From contig NZ_CP108454.1 in assembly GCF_036240795.1 (NCBI RefSeq), forward strand, positions 992,001 through 1,056,000: a stretch of 64,000 nucleotides of DNA, read 5' to 3'. Each line of letters begins with the position of its first letter. Positions within the stretch are counted from its first letter, which is position 1. The DNA is from Streptomyces sp. NBC_01268 (GTDB taxonomy: Bacteria > Actinomycetota > Actinomycetes > Streptomycetales > Streptomycetaceae). The notes under the pieces are model-generated. The model had not been told where the DNA came from. It searched no databases and saw nothing but the letters and a program-made list of their open reading frames with translations. Shown here piece after piece: positions 7,509-15,867 of this stretch. The translations under genes were made by a program, and so were the position numbers.

Positions 7509-8408
7509 GTGACCGATCTGGTCATCCGCTCGCTTTCCGCGAGCGACGCACATCTTTTCGACGCACTCCCCGACCCCCTGGGCGCCCGTGAAGGCCACCG
7601 GCTCACCCGGTTCCGCCCCGACTGGAAGCGCGTCGCCCTGCGCGACGGCGAGGTCGTCGCACGCGGCGCGTGGTGGGGCGGTCCCGACGACGCGGAGCCC
7701 GTCAACGTCAACTGGTTCGACGTGGCGGAGGGCGAGGAGGAGGCCGGGGCCGAACTCCTGCGCTCCGCTCCCTGGCGGGTCGAACTCGAGATCAACCTGC
7801 CCGGCGGCTGGCGGGAGGAGCCCGAGCTGCGCGCCGGCGCCGAGGCGCGCTTCGCCTCGGCACGCGCCGCGGGGTACGAGCCCCTGGTGGAACGCTTCCT
7901 GTACCGCTGGACCCCGGAGCGCGGTCTGCCCGAGCGGCCCGGACGCCTGCGCTTCGGCGCCGAACCCGACGACACCGTGTTCCTCGACGCCCTGCGCCGC
8001 ATCCACTCCGTCACCCTGGACGCCCACGCCCTCAGGGCCATCGAGGAAGGCGGCCTCGACCAGGCCGCCCAGGAGGAGCTCGACTTCTTCCACTGGTGCC
8101 CCTCGCCACGGGAGTGGTGGCAGATCGCACGCACCCCGGAGGGCGACCTGGCCGGCATCCACATCCCGGCCCACAACCCCTCCGGCCCGACCATCGGCTT
8201 CATCGGAGTCGTACCGGAACAGCGCGGCCGCGGCTACGCCTACGACCTCCTCGCGGAGTGCACCCACCACCTCGCCGAGCAGGGCGCGGAGTTCGTCACA
8301 GGAGCGACGGACCAGAGCAACTTCCCCATGGCCGCGAACTTCGCCAAGGCCGGCTTCCCCGTCGTCAGAGAACGCATCAACTTCCAGCCGACGGGCCGAG
8401 CCGCCTAG
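7509..8408 (+). CDS. GNAT-family N-acetyltransferase
   Basis: A 299-residue protein with a divergent N-terminal half (GNAT-like fold without clear motif A) and a C-terminal GNAT domain carrying the acetyl-CoA loop VVPEQRGRGYAYDLL (~236-250) and a typical tail ATDQSNFPMAANFAKAGFPVV. Twin-GNAT proteins of this size acetylate small amines or antibiotics, but the substrate is not evident. The start is GTG at 7509 with GGAGG 5 bases upstream. It follows a leader peptide with alternative hairpins, hinting at inducible translation. The stop overlaps the convergent EF-hand gene stop in one CTAG. Confidence 0.85.
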   Translation: MTDLVIRSLSASDAHLFDALPDPLGAREGHRLTRFRPDWKRVALRDGEVVARGAWWGGPDDAEPVNVNWFDVAEGEEEAGAELLRSAPWRVELEINLPGGWREEPELRAGAEARFASARAAGYEPLVERFLYRWTPERGLPERPGRLRFGAEPDDTVFLDALRRIHSVTLDAHALRAIEEGGLDQAAQEELDFFHWCPSPREWWQIARTPEGDLAGIHIPAHNPSGPTIGFIGVVPEQRGRGYAYDLLAECTHHLAEQGAEFVTGATDQSNFPMAANFAKAGFPVVRERINFQPTGRAA

Positions 8409-9016
8409 CGAGGAGGAGTGCGCGGTGGGTGGTCCGGGGCGAGGGCGGGTCCGGACCGCCGGCCGGCGCCCGCCGCCCTGCCGGTCACGGGTCCGCACAG
8501 CCGGTTGCCCGGTTCGGCCGGGTCGTCGCTGATCCAGAACTGGATCCACAACTCGGTGAACTCGGGGCGGCTGAGGTAGCCGTCCCCGTCCTGGTCGAGG
8601 TGGGCGAAGACGTCGGCGACGTCGACGCGCTCGCCGTGCCACGTGTCGACCAACCGCTGGTGCTCGGAGGGGGAGATGCGTCCGTCGCCGTTCTCGTCGA
8701 CGGCGTCGAACACCGTCTCGGCGGTCGCGGCGACGACCTCGCGCATCGTGGGCAGCAGATCGACCATGGCCAGGAGTTCGTCCAGGTCCACCTTGCCGTC
8801 CCCGTCCGTGTCCACGTGGGCGGCGAGGTGGTCCCACCAGCCCAGCATGAGCGACTCCACGCGTACCGACAGTTCGGATCCCGGTGTCACGCGGGGCAGT
8901 CGCCTCCAGCGCTCCGCGAGCGCCTGGAAGTCGCGCTGATCGAGGTAGCCGTTGTCGTCCGCGTCGAACGCGCGGAACATGTCGACGAGCTTGTCCCGCT
9001 GGAACTGACTTGCCAC
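8405..9016 (-). CDS. Four-EF-hand calcium-binding protein
   Basis: The 203-residue protein has four EF-hand loops: DADDNGYLDQRD (18-29, last position D rather than E), DTDGDGKVDLDE (69-80), DENGDGRISPSE (107-118) and DQDGDGYLSRPE (141-152). It has no signal peptide or membrane segment, so it is a cytoplasmic calmodulin-like sensor or buffer, as in the Streptomyces CabA-type and calerythrin group. The GTG at 9016 is chosen for its GGAGAGG; upstream sequence is arginine-rich and unlikely. The last ~35 residues (GAGRRSGPALAPDHPPRTPPR) are disordered. Confidence 0.9.
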   Translation of the reverse strand: MASQFQRDKLVDMFRAFDADDNGYLDQRDFQALAERWRRLPRVTPGSELSVRVESLMLGWWDHLAAHVDTDGDGKVDLDELLAMVDLLPTMREVVAATAETVFDAVDENGDGRISPSEHQRLVDTWHGERVDVADVFAHLDQDGDGYLSRPEFTELWIQFWISDDPAEPGNRLCGPVTGRAAGAGRRSGPALAPDHPPRTPPR

Positions 9017-9205
9017 GGTCTGCCTCTCCGCCGGGATCCGGTCCTCGGCGATCCTGCCCCCGGACGAGCGCGCCGCAACGGCGCCCGGTGGCACGAGGCG
9101 GCTCGCGCGGCCCCCGTTCGCGCCCTCCTTCCGGCCCCGTACGCACAGGAAGGAGCGGACGGTGCGGCGCAGGACCCGAGCGGACGCGTCCAGGACCGGC
9201 TCAGC

Positions 9206-9673
9206 TCACCGGCCCGATGCCAGCGCCCCGACGAACAGTCCCGACCCGACGGCCACGAAGACCCCGCCGATCGCGACGAACAGCCACCACAGCCCGGTGC
9301 TCTCGGCCGCCGGCGTCCAGCGCGAGGGCTTCGCCGGGTCGTAACGGACTTCGACCCTGGCGCCGAGACGAGGGCCCCTCTCCAGCGAGCGGGCGATGGG
9401 CGTCCTGGTCTCCATGGCCTGGCCGTCGGCCGTGGCCCAGGCTATGACCCGGTAGTAGACGGTGGTCCCGGAGCTGCGGAGGGTGATGCCGGCATCCGAG
9501 CCCGGACCCTCCAACTGCGTGGGTTCGAGGCGGACCACCACGCCCTGCGCCCTCTCTCCCTGCCGGACCAGTCGTCGGATCTGCCGGATCCTGCGGTAGG
9601 CGGCCGCGGCGGCGAGAACCCCCGTCGGGATGAAGGCCAGCGCGAGGATCCAGAGGACCTGGGAGGAGGACAT
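9206..9673 (-). CDS. DUF3592 membrane protein
   Basis: A 155-residue protein with a transmembrane helix at each end (LWILALAFIPTGVLAAAAA near residue 8; LWWLFVAIGGVFVAVGSGLFVG near 128) and an extracytoplasmic beta-rich middle with the DUF3592 hallmark RVEVRYDPAKPSRW. The function of the family is unknown. It is flanked by the EF-hand gene downstream and a 13-bp tandem repeat array just upstream of its start. No good ribosome binding site is seen at 9673. Confidence 0.8.
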   Translation of the reverse strand: MSSSQVLWILALAFIPTGVLAAAAAYRRIRQIRRLVRQGERAQGVVVRLEPTQLEGPGSDAGITLRSSGTTVYYRVIAWATADGQAMETRTPIARSLERGPRLGARVEVRYDPAKPSRWTPAAESTGLWWLFVAIGGVFVAVGSGLFVGALASGR

Positions 9674-9707
9674 GAGAGCTTCTCGATTCAGCAGTACGGC
9701 GCGACCG

Positions 9708-9824
9708 GGGGCCCGACGCAGGGATCAGACGCAGGGATCAGACGCAGAGGTCGGACACAGAGGTCGGACACAGAGGTCGGACACAGAGGTCGGAGGCAGA
9801 GGTCGGACACAGCACTCGGACGCG
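9708..9824. repeat. 13-bp tandem repeat array (~9 units)
   Basis: Nine consecutive 13-base units run from 9708. Two are GGGATCAGACGCA, four are GAGGTCGGACACA, and one is GAGGTCGGAGGCA; the first and last units are degenerate. Thirteen is not a multiple of three and the block lies between two genes. It covers the region upstream of the DUF3592 gene and downstream of the lipoprotein gene. Confidence 0.9.
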
Positions 9825-9862
9825 GGATTCACGGGGTCGGCCCGCCCCACCGGCCCGACCGG

Positions 9863-10363
9863 TCACTGCCCCGTGTCGACCGTAGGGCGCGGGTTGGTCG
9901 TGTCGAAGTAGACCCGGTCCCCGGTCTCGTCGAAGTGGAAGGTGCCTGCGTACAGCCCGCCCGTCATCTCGTCGTCGAAGGACGCGCTCCGGACCCACCT
10001 GGCGCTCTTGGACACGTACGGCACGAGCGCTTCCGGCGGCCGGCCCGGTGTCGCGGGCCGGAAGGCCCACTTCGGCGCCCCGGTGAGGGCGCGGACTCCG
10101 CCCGCCCGGAGCTGGGCGAATCCCACCACACGGACGTCGGTGGGGCCGGGAACGGAACCGCGCGAGTCGGCGCCGAGCACCGTGCCGAGCCAGTGCACGT
10201 CGGAAAGCCGGCCGAGGGCGGTGAAGCGACGTTCCAGCGGTTCGGGGTCCGTACGGACCTTGCCGTCCTCCGCGCTCTTCGCCGGCGACGTGCAGGCCCC
10301 GAGTGCGGCCGCCGCGCCGAGCGCGAGGACGCCCCGGCGCCCGAGTTTCACCACGCCGCTCAT
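9863..10363 (-). CDS. Secreted lipoprotein of unknown function
   Basis: A 166-residue protein whose N-terminus has the pair GRRG, an Ala/Leu-rich core and a perfect lipobox LGAC with Cys24. The mature part (RFTALGRLSDVHWLGTVLG; VPGPTDVRVVGFAQL; AGTFHFDETGDRVYFDTTNP) is not a family I can name with confidence. The ATG at 10363 follows GGGGGAGGG by 6 bases. It should be anchored on the outer face of the membrane. Confidence 0.8.
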   Translation of the reverse strand: MSGVVKLGRRGVLALGAAAALGACTSPAKSAEDGKVRTDPEPLERRFTALGRLSDVHWLGTVLGADSRGSVPGPTDVRVVGFAQLRAGGVRALTGAPKWAFRPATPGRPPEALVPYVSKSARWVRSASFDDEMTGGLYAGTFHFDETGDRVYFDTTNPRPTVDTGQ

Positions 10364-10495
10364 CGAACCCTCCCCCGCAGCCCCGGAAACAAGACGCCGT
10401 GATCGTAGCGGCCCGGCCCGACGCCACCGCCGACGGGACTCCACCCGCACCCGCGCCCCCCGCCCCAGGGCGCCGGGGCGACGGCCTTGGCAGGG

Positions 10496-10536
10496 GGTGT
10501 ACACGTGTTTACCCTAGGGGTGAACAGATGTGCACC
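10496..10536. promoter_or_regulatory. 41-bp imperfect palindrome (likely TetR operator)
   Basis: The centre GTTTACCC-TAG-GGGTGAAC and outer arms GGTGTACA / TGTGCACC form a nested palindrome centred on 10516. It ends 23 bases before the start of the MFS gene, whose operon contains a TetR repressor. Size and position suit two repressor dimers over the promoter; AT-richness is locally higher than the flanks. Confidence 0.6.
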
Positions 10537-10558
10537 CCTCCTGGCCTTCTGGAGCCCG

Positions 10559-12055
10559 ATGCCCTCCGCGATATCCGCGCCCGGTCCGACGCCCGGCCCC
10601 GCCCGTTCCCGGCTCGTCGTCCCCGTCCTCGCCTTCTGCGGCGTGGTCGTCGCCGTCATGCAGACCCTCGTCGTGCCGCTCCTGCCGCACGTGCCCGAGC
10701 TGACCGGGGCGAGCGCGGGCGCCGCGGGGTGGCTCGTGACCGTCACCCTGCTCACCGGTGCGGTGTTCACCCCGGTCCTCGGCCGGGTCGGCGACATGTA
10801 CGGCAAGCGGCGGGTCCTGCTCGCCTCGCTCGGCGTGCTCACCCTCGGGTCCGTGCTCTGCGCGGTCAGCTCCGACATCGGCGTACTGATCACCGGCCGA
10901 GGCCTTCAGGGCACGGCTCTCGCGGTGATCCCGCTGGGCATCAGCATCATCCGCGACGAGCTCCCCGCCGAACGCGTACTGCCCTCGATCGCGCTCATGA
11001 GCTCCACCCTCGGCATCGGCGCGGCGATCGGACTGCCCCTGGCCGCGGTCGTGACCGAGAACTTCGACTGGCACACCATGTTCTGGGCGTCCGCCGCACT
11101 CGGCCTGCTCGACCTGCTGCTCGTGCTGTGGATCGTGCCCGAGTCCGCCGTGCGCTCCCCCGGACGCTTCGACGTACCGGGCACGCTGGGCCTCACCGCG
11201 CTGCTGGTCGGTGCCCTGCTGGCGATCACGCAGGGCTCGGGCTGGGGCTGGACCTCGCCGCTGACGCTCGGCCTGCTCGGCGCCTCCGGAGCCGTCGGAC
11301 TGATCTGGGGCCGGTACGAGCTGCGTATCCCGTCCCCGATCGTGGACCTGCGGGTGTCCGCCCGGCCCGCCGTGCTCCTCACCAACGTCGCGGCGCTGCT
11401 CATCGGCTTCTCGTTCTACGCCAACTCCCTGGTCACCGCGCAGCTCGTGCAGGAGCCCACGAGCACCGGCTACGGCCTCGGCGCGTCCATCGTCGTCAGC
11501 GGGCTCTGCCTGCTGCCCGGCGGACTCTCGATGGTGGCGCTGTCCCCGCTCTCGGCGCGGATCTCCGCCACGTACGGCCCCCGTACCGCGCTCGCGCTCG
11601 CGGCCGCCGTCATGACCCTCGGCTACGTCGTGCGCGTCTTCACCAGCCACAGCCTCTGGCTGATCGTCGCCGGCGCCACCGTCGTCTCCTGCGGCACCGC
11701 CATCGCCTACTCCGCGCTGCCCGCCCTCGTCATGCGGGCGGTGCCGGTCAGCGAGACCGCCTCGGCCAACGGTCTCAACACACTGATGCGTTCCGTGGGC
11801 CAGGCCTGTTGCAGCGCCGTCGTCACCGCCGTACTGGCCCAGGTGACCTTCGTGGTGGCCGGCCGCACCGCGCCGACGCTCCACGCCTATCTGCTGATCT
11901 TCGTGGTCGCGGCCGGAGCGGCCCTCGCCGCGCTCGCCGTCACCCTCTTCCTGCCGTCCGACCGCCCGGACCGGGACACCGCGCGCGGCGGCGACCGCGC
12001 GGGCGATACGGTCGCGGTGTCACCGCCCACCAGTGCCGCCCGAGGGAACGCATGA
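10559..12055 (+). CDS. MFS drug efflux transporter (DHA2, 14-helix type)
   Basis: A 498-residue transporter with about 14 hydrophobic segments. It carries MFS motif A, GRVGDMYGKRRVL (~80-92), and the antiporter motif C-like LGIGAAIGLPLA. Family DHA2 members export drugs in exchange for protons. The ATG at 10559 (MPSAIS) is chosen because GGAG lies 6 bases before it; a longer start at 10487 would run through the operator. The stop overlaps the next start (ATGA), coupling it to a TetR regulator that probably represses the pair through the 10496-10536 palindrome. Confidence 0.88.
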   Translation: MPSAISAPGPTPGPARSRLVVPVLAFCGVVVAVMQTLVVPLLPHVPELTGASAGAAGWLVTVTLLTGAVFTPVLGRVGDMYGKRRVLLASLGVLTLGSVLCAVSSDIGVLITGRGLQGTALAVIPLGISIIRDELPAERVLPSIALMSSTLGIGAAIGLPLAAVVTENFDWHTMFWASAALGLLDLLLVLWIVPESAVRSPGRFDVPGTLGLTALLVGALLAITQGSGWGWTSPLTLGLLGASGAVGLIWGRYELRIPSPIVDLRVSARPAVLLTNVAALLIGFSFYANSLVTAQLVQEPTSTGYGLGASIVVSGLCLLPGGLSMVALSPLSARISATYGPRTALALAAAVMTLGYVVRVFTSHSLWLIVAGATVVSCGTAIAYSALPALVMRAVPVSETASANGLNTLMRSVGQACCSAVVTAVLAQVTFVVAGRTAPTLHAYLLIFVVAAGAALAALAVTLFLPSDRPDRDTARGGDRAGDTVAVSPPTSAARGNA

Positions 12056-12735
12056 GCACCGCCGACGAACCCACCGCCCCGGCCCCGGCCCCGGCCCCGG
12101 ACGAAGCGGACCGCTCCGGACCGCCCGACGGCCCCCCGGACGCGGCGGACTCCCCTGGCGACACGGGGAATGCGGGGGAAGCCGGGGAAGCGGGCCCGGA
12201 GACCGGACGCGAGGCCATCATCCGCGCCGCACGGCGGGCGTTCACGCTCAGGCCCTACGCCGAGGTCACCATGCGCGGCATCGCCGCCGCCGCCGGCGTG
12301 AGCCCGTCCTTGATCGTCAAGCGGTTCGGCAGCAAGGAGGTCCTGTTCAACACCGTCGTCGACTTCCGCCCGGCCGCCGCCGAACTCTTCGCCGCCCCGC
12401 TTCCCGACCTCGGCCGGCACCTCGTCCTGACCATGGTCGACCTCCGCGACCGGCTCCGCGGCGACCCGCTCCTCCGCGTCGTCTTCTCCCTCGGCATCGA
12501 GGACGAACGCACCCTGCTGCGCGCCCGCTTCCGCGAGCAGGTCACCGACCGGCTCACCGGCCTCCTCACCGGCCCCGACGCCCGCCTGCGCGCGGAACTC
12601 GTCGCCGGCCAACTCCTGGGCCTGGGTGCCACCCTGAGCCTCCACCGCCCCGACGGCGCCACCGCCCACACCACCGCCGCCCGGCTCGCGGAGCTCTACG
12701 CCCCCGGCATCCAGCACCTCGTCGACGGGACCTGA
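12052..12735 (+). CDS. TetR-family transcriptional regulator
   Basis: A 227-residue regulator. Residues 1-50 are an acidic/Pro-rich low-complexity extension (EPTAPAPAPAPDEADRSG...), unusual for TetR. The helix-turn-helix domain follows (REAIIRAARRAFTLRPYAEV; IAAAAGVSPSLIVKRFGSKEVLF, ~55-105) and then a helical ligand domain. Translationally coupled to the MFS gene through ATGA. It most likely represses that operon and responds to a substrate of the pump. Confidence 0.88.
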   Translation: MSTADEPTAPAPAPAPDEADRSGPPDGPPDAADSPGDTGNAGEAGEAGPETGREAIIRAARRAFTLRPYAEVTMRGIAAAAGVSPSLIVKRFGSKEVLFNTVVDFRPAAAELFAAPLPDLGRHLVLTMVDLRDRLRGDPLLRVVFSLGIEDERTLLRARFREQVTDRLTGLLTGPDARLRAELVAGQLLGLGATLSLHRPDGATAHTTAARLAELYAPGIQHLVDGT

Positions 12736-12746
12736 AGAGCGGCGGC

Positions 12747-14957
12747 TCAGCGGACACTGCCAGGGTCGCGGCCGGCACCGGTGGCGGTATCGACATCGGC
12801 ACCGGCACCGGCACCGGTGGCGGCATCGGTATCGGTGCCGCTGTCGGCCCCCGTCTCCGCTGCGAGCCGTTCCAGGTCCGTCGTCAGTGAGGCCAGCCAC
12901 GACACGGTCGCGTAGTACGCGCGCGGCGCGCCCGGCGGGTCGGCGGCCAGGACGGCCGAGGCCGTGCGCGCGTGGAGCGGTGCCTGTGCCTCCGCGGTGT
13001 CCCCGGTCGGGTCCATGCCGGCGGAGGTGAGCAGCATGCCCGCCGCGACCCGGTCGCCGGCGCGGAGGACGGATTCCGAGGCCTCCGGGCCCAGCGGCGG
13101 GACCACGACCGGCTCGGCCGGTACGAGGAGCCGGTCGGCGCCCCACAGCGTGTGGTGTCCGGCGATCAGCGCGGCCTGCCAGTCCCGGCGGGCCGGCGGC
13201 GGGCCGTGGCCCCGGGGTTCGCTCTGGTACTGCGCGTACGCCGACTCCGCCATGACCAGGGCGTGTTGCAGGCTGCGGTGCCCCGGCGCCGTGACCACCG
13301 GCGTGCGTCGCCCGCCCGCCGCGATCTGCGCCGTGGTCGCCACCACGATCTCCGCGGTGATCCGCAGCAGCACCGCGACCGACCGCCGCAGTTCGTCATG
13401 GGCGCCCCGCGGCCAGGCCAGCAGTCCGAAGACGGCGCCGATGGCGCTGCCGGTCACCACGTCGAGCAGCCGGAACTCGGCGAGCTGCCAGGTGGCCGGT
13501 GCCAGCTGCGCGAAGACCAGCGCGACCACCACCGTGAACAGCGCCTGTGCCCAGCCGACGCCCTTCACCGGCCCCAGGGTGAAGGTGACCAGCATCAGCG
13601 GCGGGAGCGCCACCGCGTACACCTCGATGTCGGTGCCGACGAACGCCAGCAGCGCCGCCGCGACCAGCGCGCCGACGAGCGTGCCGGTCAGCGCCTTCCG
13701 TTCCGTCGTCCGGGTCTCCCGCACCGTCGTCCGCGTCAGCGTCAGGGTCGCCAGCAGCACCCAGAAGCCGTGCGGGAGCGTGTCGACACCCGCGATCAGC
13801 CGGGCGGCCGCCAGGGCCAGACTGATGCGCACGGCGTTCTGGAAGAACACCGACCGGCCGCCCGCGTGGCCCGAAAGCCGCCGCCACCACAGCCGGGGCG
13901 CCCGTTGCCGCGCGTACCAGAACCGGCCCGGCGCCGGTGCGTCGGCTGCCCGGCCCCGTACGGCGATGTCGGCAGCCGTGGACATCGCGAGCGCCGCGTC
14001 CGCCACCTCCAGGAGTGCCGCGTTGCGGCGCAGTGCGGCGGGAGAGCCGTCCTCGGTCGCCGCCAGCGCCTGGCGCGCCTGGCGCAGGCCGGCACGCGTC
14101 CTCCCGTCGGGCACGTGGCCCCGCAGCCGGGCGGCCGTCTCCCGCGCCGCCTCCGTGACCGCCCGCAACGGGTCCGGTCCGCTCGGTTCCGCGCCCGCCG
14201 GAGGGGGCGGCGGCAGCACCGTCAGTCTGCCGAGCAGGGTGCGCGTGGCGAGGCCGGTGTGGGCCAGGGCCCTCTGCCGCAGCCCCGCCCCGGCCGGGCG
14301 TTCCGCCTCCGGTACCTGGGAGGAGCGGAGCCCCGTGCTCAGGTCCCGGGCGGTGCGCCGTACGGCCTCCGGAAGCGTGTACGGGGCGGTGCGCAGCCGA
14401 TCCGCGCAGTGCGCGGCTGCCTCGGCGGCCCGGGCGGCCCGTTCGCGGTAGGGCAGGGCCGCGGGCTCGGGCAGCAGCGTCAGCTCGGCGACGATCAGCA
14501 GGGCGAGTCCGAACGTCGCGCCCGCGAGCCGTTCGCCCAGGGAACCGGGGTCGTACGGGGGGAAGGACGGCAGGATGTACATCAGCTGCAGCCCCGTGGC
14601 CGCACCCGCGAACCGCGGTCCGCCGACGGCCATGAACGCCAGCGCGAACCCGACGACCAGCATCCCGAGAACCGCGCTCCACGTCCGCACGGAGAGGTAG
14701 GTGCCGAGCGTGATCAGCACCCAGCACACGGGCACCGCGCCCACCAGCACCATGGCTCGCTGGCGCCCGGAGCCGGGGAGGCGGGACAGGCCGGCCATCG
14801 CGATGGCGGCGAACAGCGCGTAGGTGGCGCCGACCGCCAGGTCGAAGCCGTAGAGCAGCACGTAGAACCCGGCCCCGGCGGCGATCGTGACGCGCAGCGC
14901 CCTGCGCGCCGCCGCCCGGTAGGCGGGCGGCAGCCGTCGCGGGAACGGGCCACCCAT
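12747..14957 (-). CDS. FUSC-family (aromatic acid exporter-like) membrane protein
   Basis: A 736-residue protein with two sets of six transmembrane helices (residues ~25-165 and ~370-520) separated by a long helical cytoplasmic region, the architecture of FUSC/YccS/AaeB proteins. The second set (FFQNAVRISLALAAARLI; GFWVLLATLTLTRTTVRET; LVGALVAAALLAFVG) carries the conserved core. The C-terminal 35 residues are a low-complexity Thr/Gly/Ala/Asp repeat (TDTDAATGAGAGADVDTATG). Related proteins export aromatic carboxylates or lipids; the substrate here is unknown. It is convergent with the TetR gene. Confidence 0.8.
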   Translation of the reverse strand: MGGPFPRRLPPAYRAAARRALRVTIAAGAGFYVLLYGFDLAVGATYALFAAIAMAGLSRLPGSGRQRAMVLVGAVPVCWVLITLGTYLSVRTWSAVLGMLVVGFALAFMAVGGPRFAGAATGLQLMYILPSFPPYDPGSLGERLAGATFGLALLIVAELTLLPEPAALPYRERAARAAEAAAHCADRLRTAPYTLPEAVRRTARDLSTGLRSSQVPEAERPAGAGLRQRALAHTGLATRTLLGRLTVLPPPPPAGAEPSGPDPLRAVTEAARETAARLRGHVPDGRTRAGLRQARQALAATEDGSPAALRRNAALLEVADAALAMSTAADIAVRGRAADAPAPGRFWYARQRAPRLWWRRLSGHAGGRSVFFQNAVRISLALAAARLIAGVDTLPHGFWVLLATLTLTRTTVRETRTTERKALTGTLVGALVAAALLAFVGTDIEVYAVALPPLMLVTFTLGPVKGVGWAQALFTVVVALVFAQLAPATWQLAEFRLLDVVTGSAIGAVFGLLAWPRGAHDELRRSVAVLLRITAEIVVATTAQIAAGGRRTPVVTAPGHRSLQHALVMAESAYAQYQSEPRGHGPPPARRDWQAALIAGHHTLWGADRLLVPAEPVVVPPLGPEASESVLRAGDRVAAGMLLTSAGMDPTGDTAEAQAPLHARTASAVLAADPPGAPRAYYATVSWLASLTTDLERLAAETGADSGTDTDAATGAGAGADVDTATGAGRDPGSVR

Positions 14958-15019
14958 GCCCCCATGATCGCCCGCCCGGCGGCACCCGGCACGACGGGGG
15001 CCCGGCGGGCCCGCCGACC

Positions 15020-15051
15020 GGTGCGCCGGTGCGCCGGTGCGCCGGTGCGCC
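15020..15051. repeat. 8-bp tandem repeat (GGTGCGCC x4)
   Basis: Four exact consecutive copies of GGTGCGCC lie in the 160-base divergent region between the FUSC gene and the acetyltransferase gene. The unit is nearly palindromic with its neighbour (GGCGCACC), so it could form hairpins or simply be a slippage tract. Confidence 0.9.
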
Positions 15052-15117
15052 GGGCGGCCCGGTGGCTCGTCCCGTCGGGGTAGCCCGCCCGGCGGCCCCC
15101 GGGGCAGGCTGGTGCGC

Positions 15118-15630
15118 ATGAACGAGTTGCGCGGCGCGGGCGTCGTCCTGCGCCCTTCCGGCCCCGGGGACGTCCCCGCCCTGACCGCCATCCGGACCAC
15201 CCCCGAGGTCCGGGCCCGGTGGCGCGGCGGTGACGACATGGCGGGGGAGGTGGCCTCCGACCTCGCGGATCCGGCCACCCACTGCCTGACGGTGCTCCAC
15301 GACGACCGGATCGTCGGAATGATCCAGTGGTACGCCGAGGAGGAGCCGGACTACCGGCACGCGGGGATCGACCTGTTCCTCGACCCCTCGGTGCACGGTC
15401 AGGGCCTCGGCACCGACGCCGTCCGCACCCTCGCCCGCCACCTGGTCGACGACATCGGCCACCACCGGCTCGTCATCGACCCGGCGGCCGACAACGTCGC
15501 CGCGATCCGCTGCTACGAGAAGGTGGGATTCCGGCCCGTCGGCGTGATGCGGCAGTACGAGCGGGACGCGGACGGCGGCTGGCACGACGGGCTGCTGATG
15601 GACCTGCTGGCGTCCGAACTCGTGCGGTGA
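15118..15630 (+). CDS. GNAT acetyltransferase, AAC(6')-like
   Basis: A 170-residue single-domain GNAT. Acetyl-CoA motif A is VHGQGLGTDAVRTLARHL (~96-113), followed by the RLVIDPAADNVAAIRCYEKVGF motif B and a YERDADGGWHDGLLMDLL tail. The overall pattern (N-terminal LRPSGPGDVPAL; G-x-IQW; DLFLDP) is that of aminoglycoside 6'-N-acetyltransferases and related RimJ/L-type enzymes. Actual antibiotic substrate is unproven. The ATG at 15118 has only a weak GGCAGG upstream. A hairpin at 15735-15766 follows. Confidence 0.82.
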   Translation: MNELRGAGVVLRPSGPGDVPALTAIRTTPEVRARWRGGDDMAGEVASDLADPATHCLTVLHDDRIVGMIQWYAEEEPDYRHAGIDLFLDPSVHGQGLGTDAVRTLARHLVDDIGHHRLVIDPAADNVAAIRCYEKVGFRPVGVMRQYERDADGGWHDGLLMDLLASELVR

Positions 15631-15734
15631 CCCCGGCCCGTCCGGCTCCGGGCCGGGCGTACGCGCCCCGGTCCCGGCGCTGCCACCTCCGGGGAATCGG
15701 GGTCGCCCTTCGGGGCAGGAGGGAGGGGACGGAC

Positions 15735-15766
15735 ACCCGGGGCGACCCGATCCGGTCGCCCCGGGT
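15735..15766. terminator. 13-bp perfect hairpin upstream of catalase
   Basis: ACCCGGGGCGACC (15735-15747) and its complement (15754-15766) surround a 6-base loop, 105 bases past the acetyltransferase stop and 102 bases ahead of the catalase start. Terminator is the simplest reading; a regulatory hairpin in the catalase leader is possible. Confidence 0.6.
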
Positions 15767-15867
15767 CCTCACGCCGGACCGCCGCCCGTCCGCCGCCGCT
15801 CCGGTAGCGGCTTCCGTCAAGGAGGCAGAGGGTGGGGTGGGCGTGTGTGACGACGAAAGGGAGAGTA

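Noticed and set aside
6928..7512. Plus-strand frame of 194 codons
   Set aside because: It runs antisense through the endopeptidase relic and overlaps the leader peptide region; no ribosome binding site or family resemblance.
9720..9860. CRISPR array at the 13-bp repeats
   Set aside because: Units are contiguous with no spacers and are far too short; no cas genes nearby.
15631..15867. Fur/CatR operator upstream of catalase
   Set aside because: Only a GC-rich terminator-like hairpin was found; no AT-rich Fur-type palindrome.
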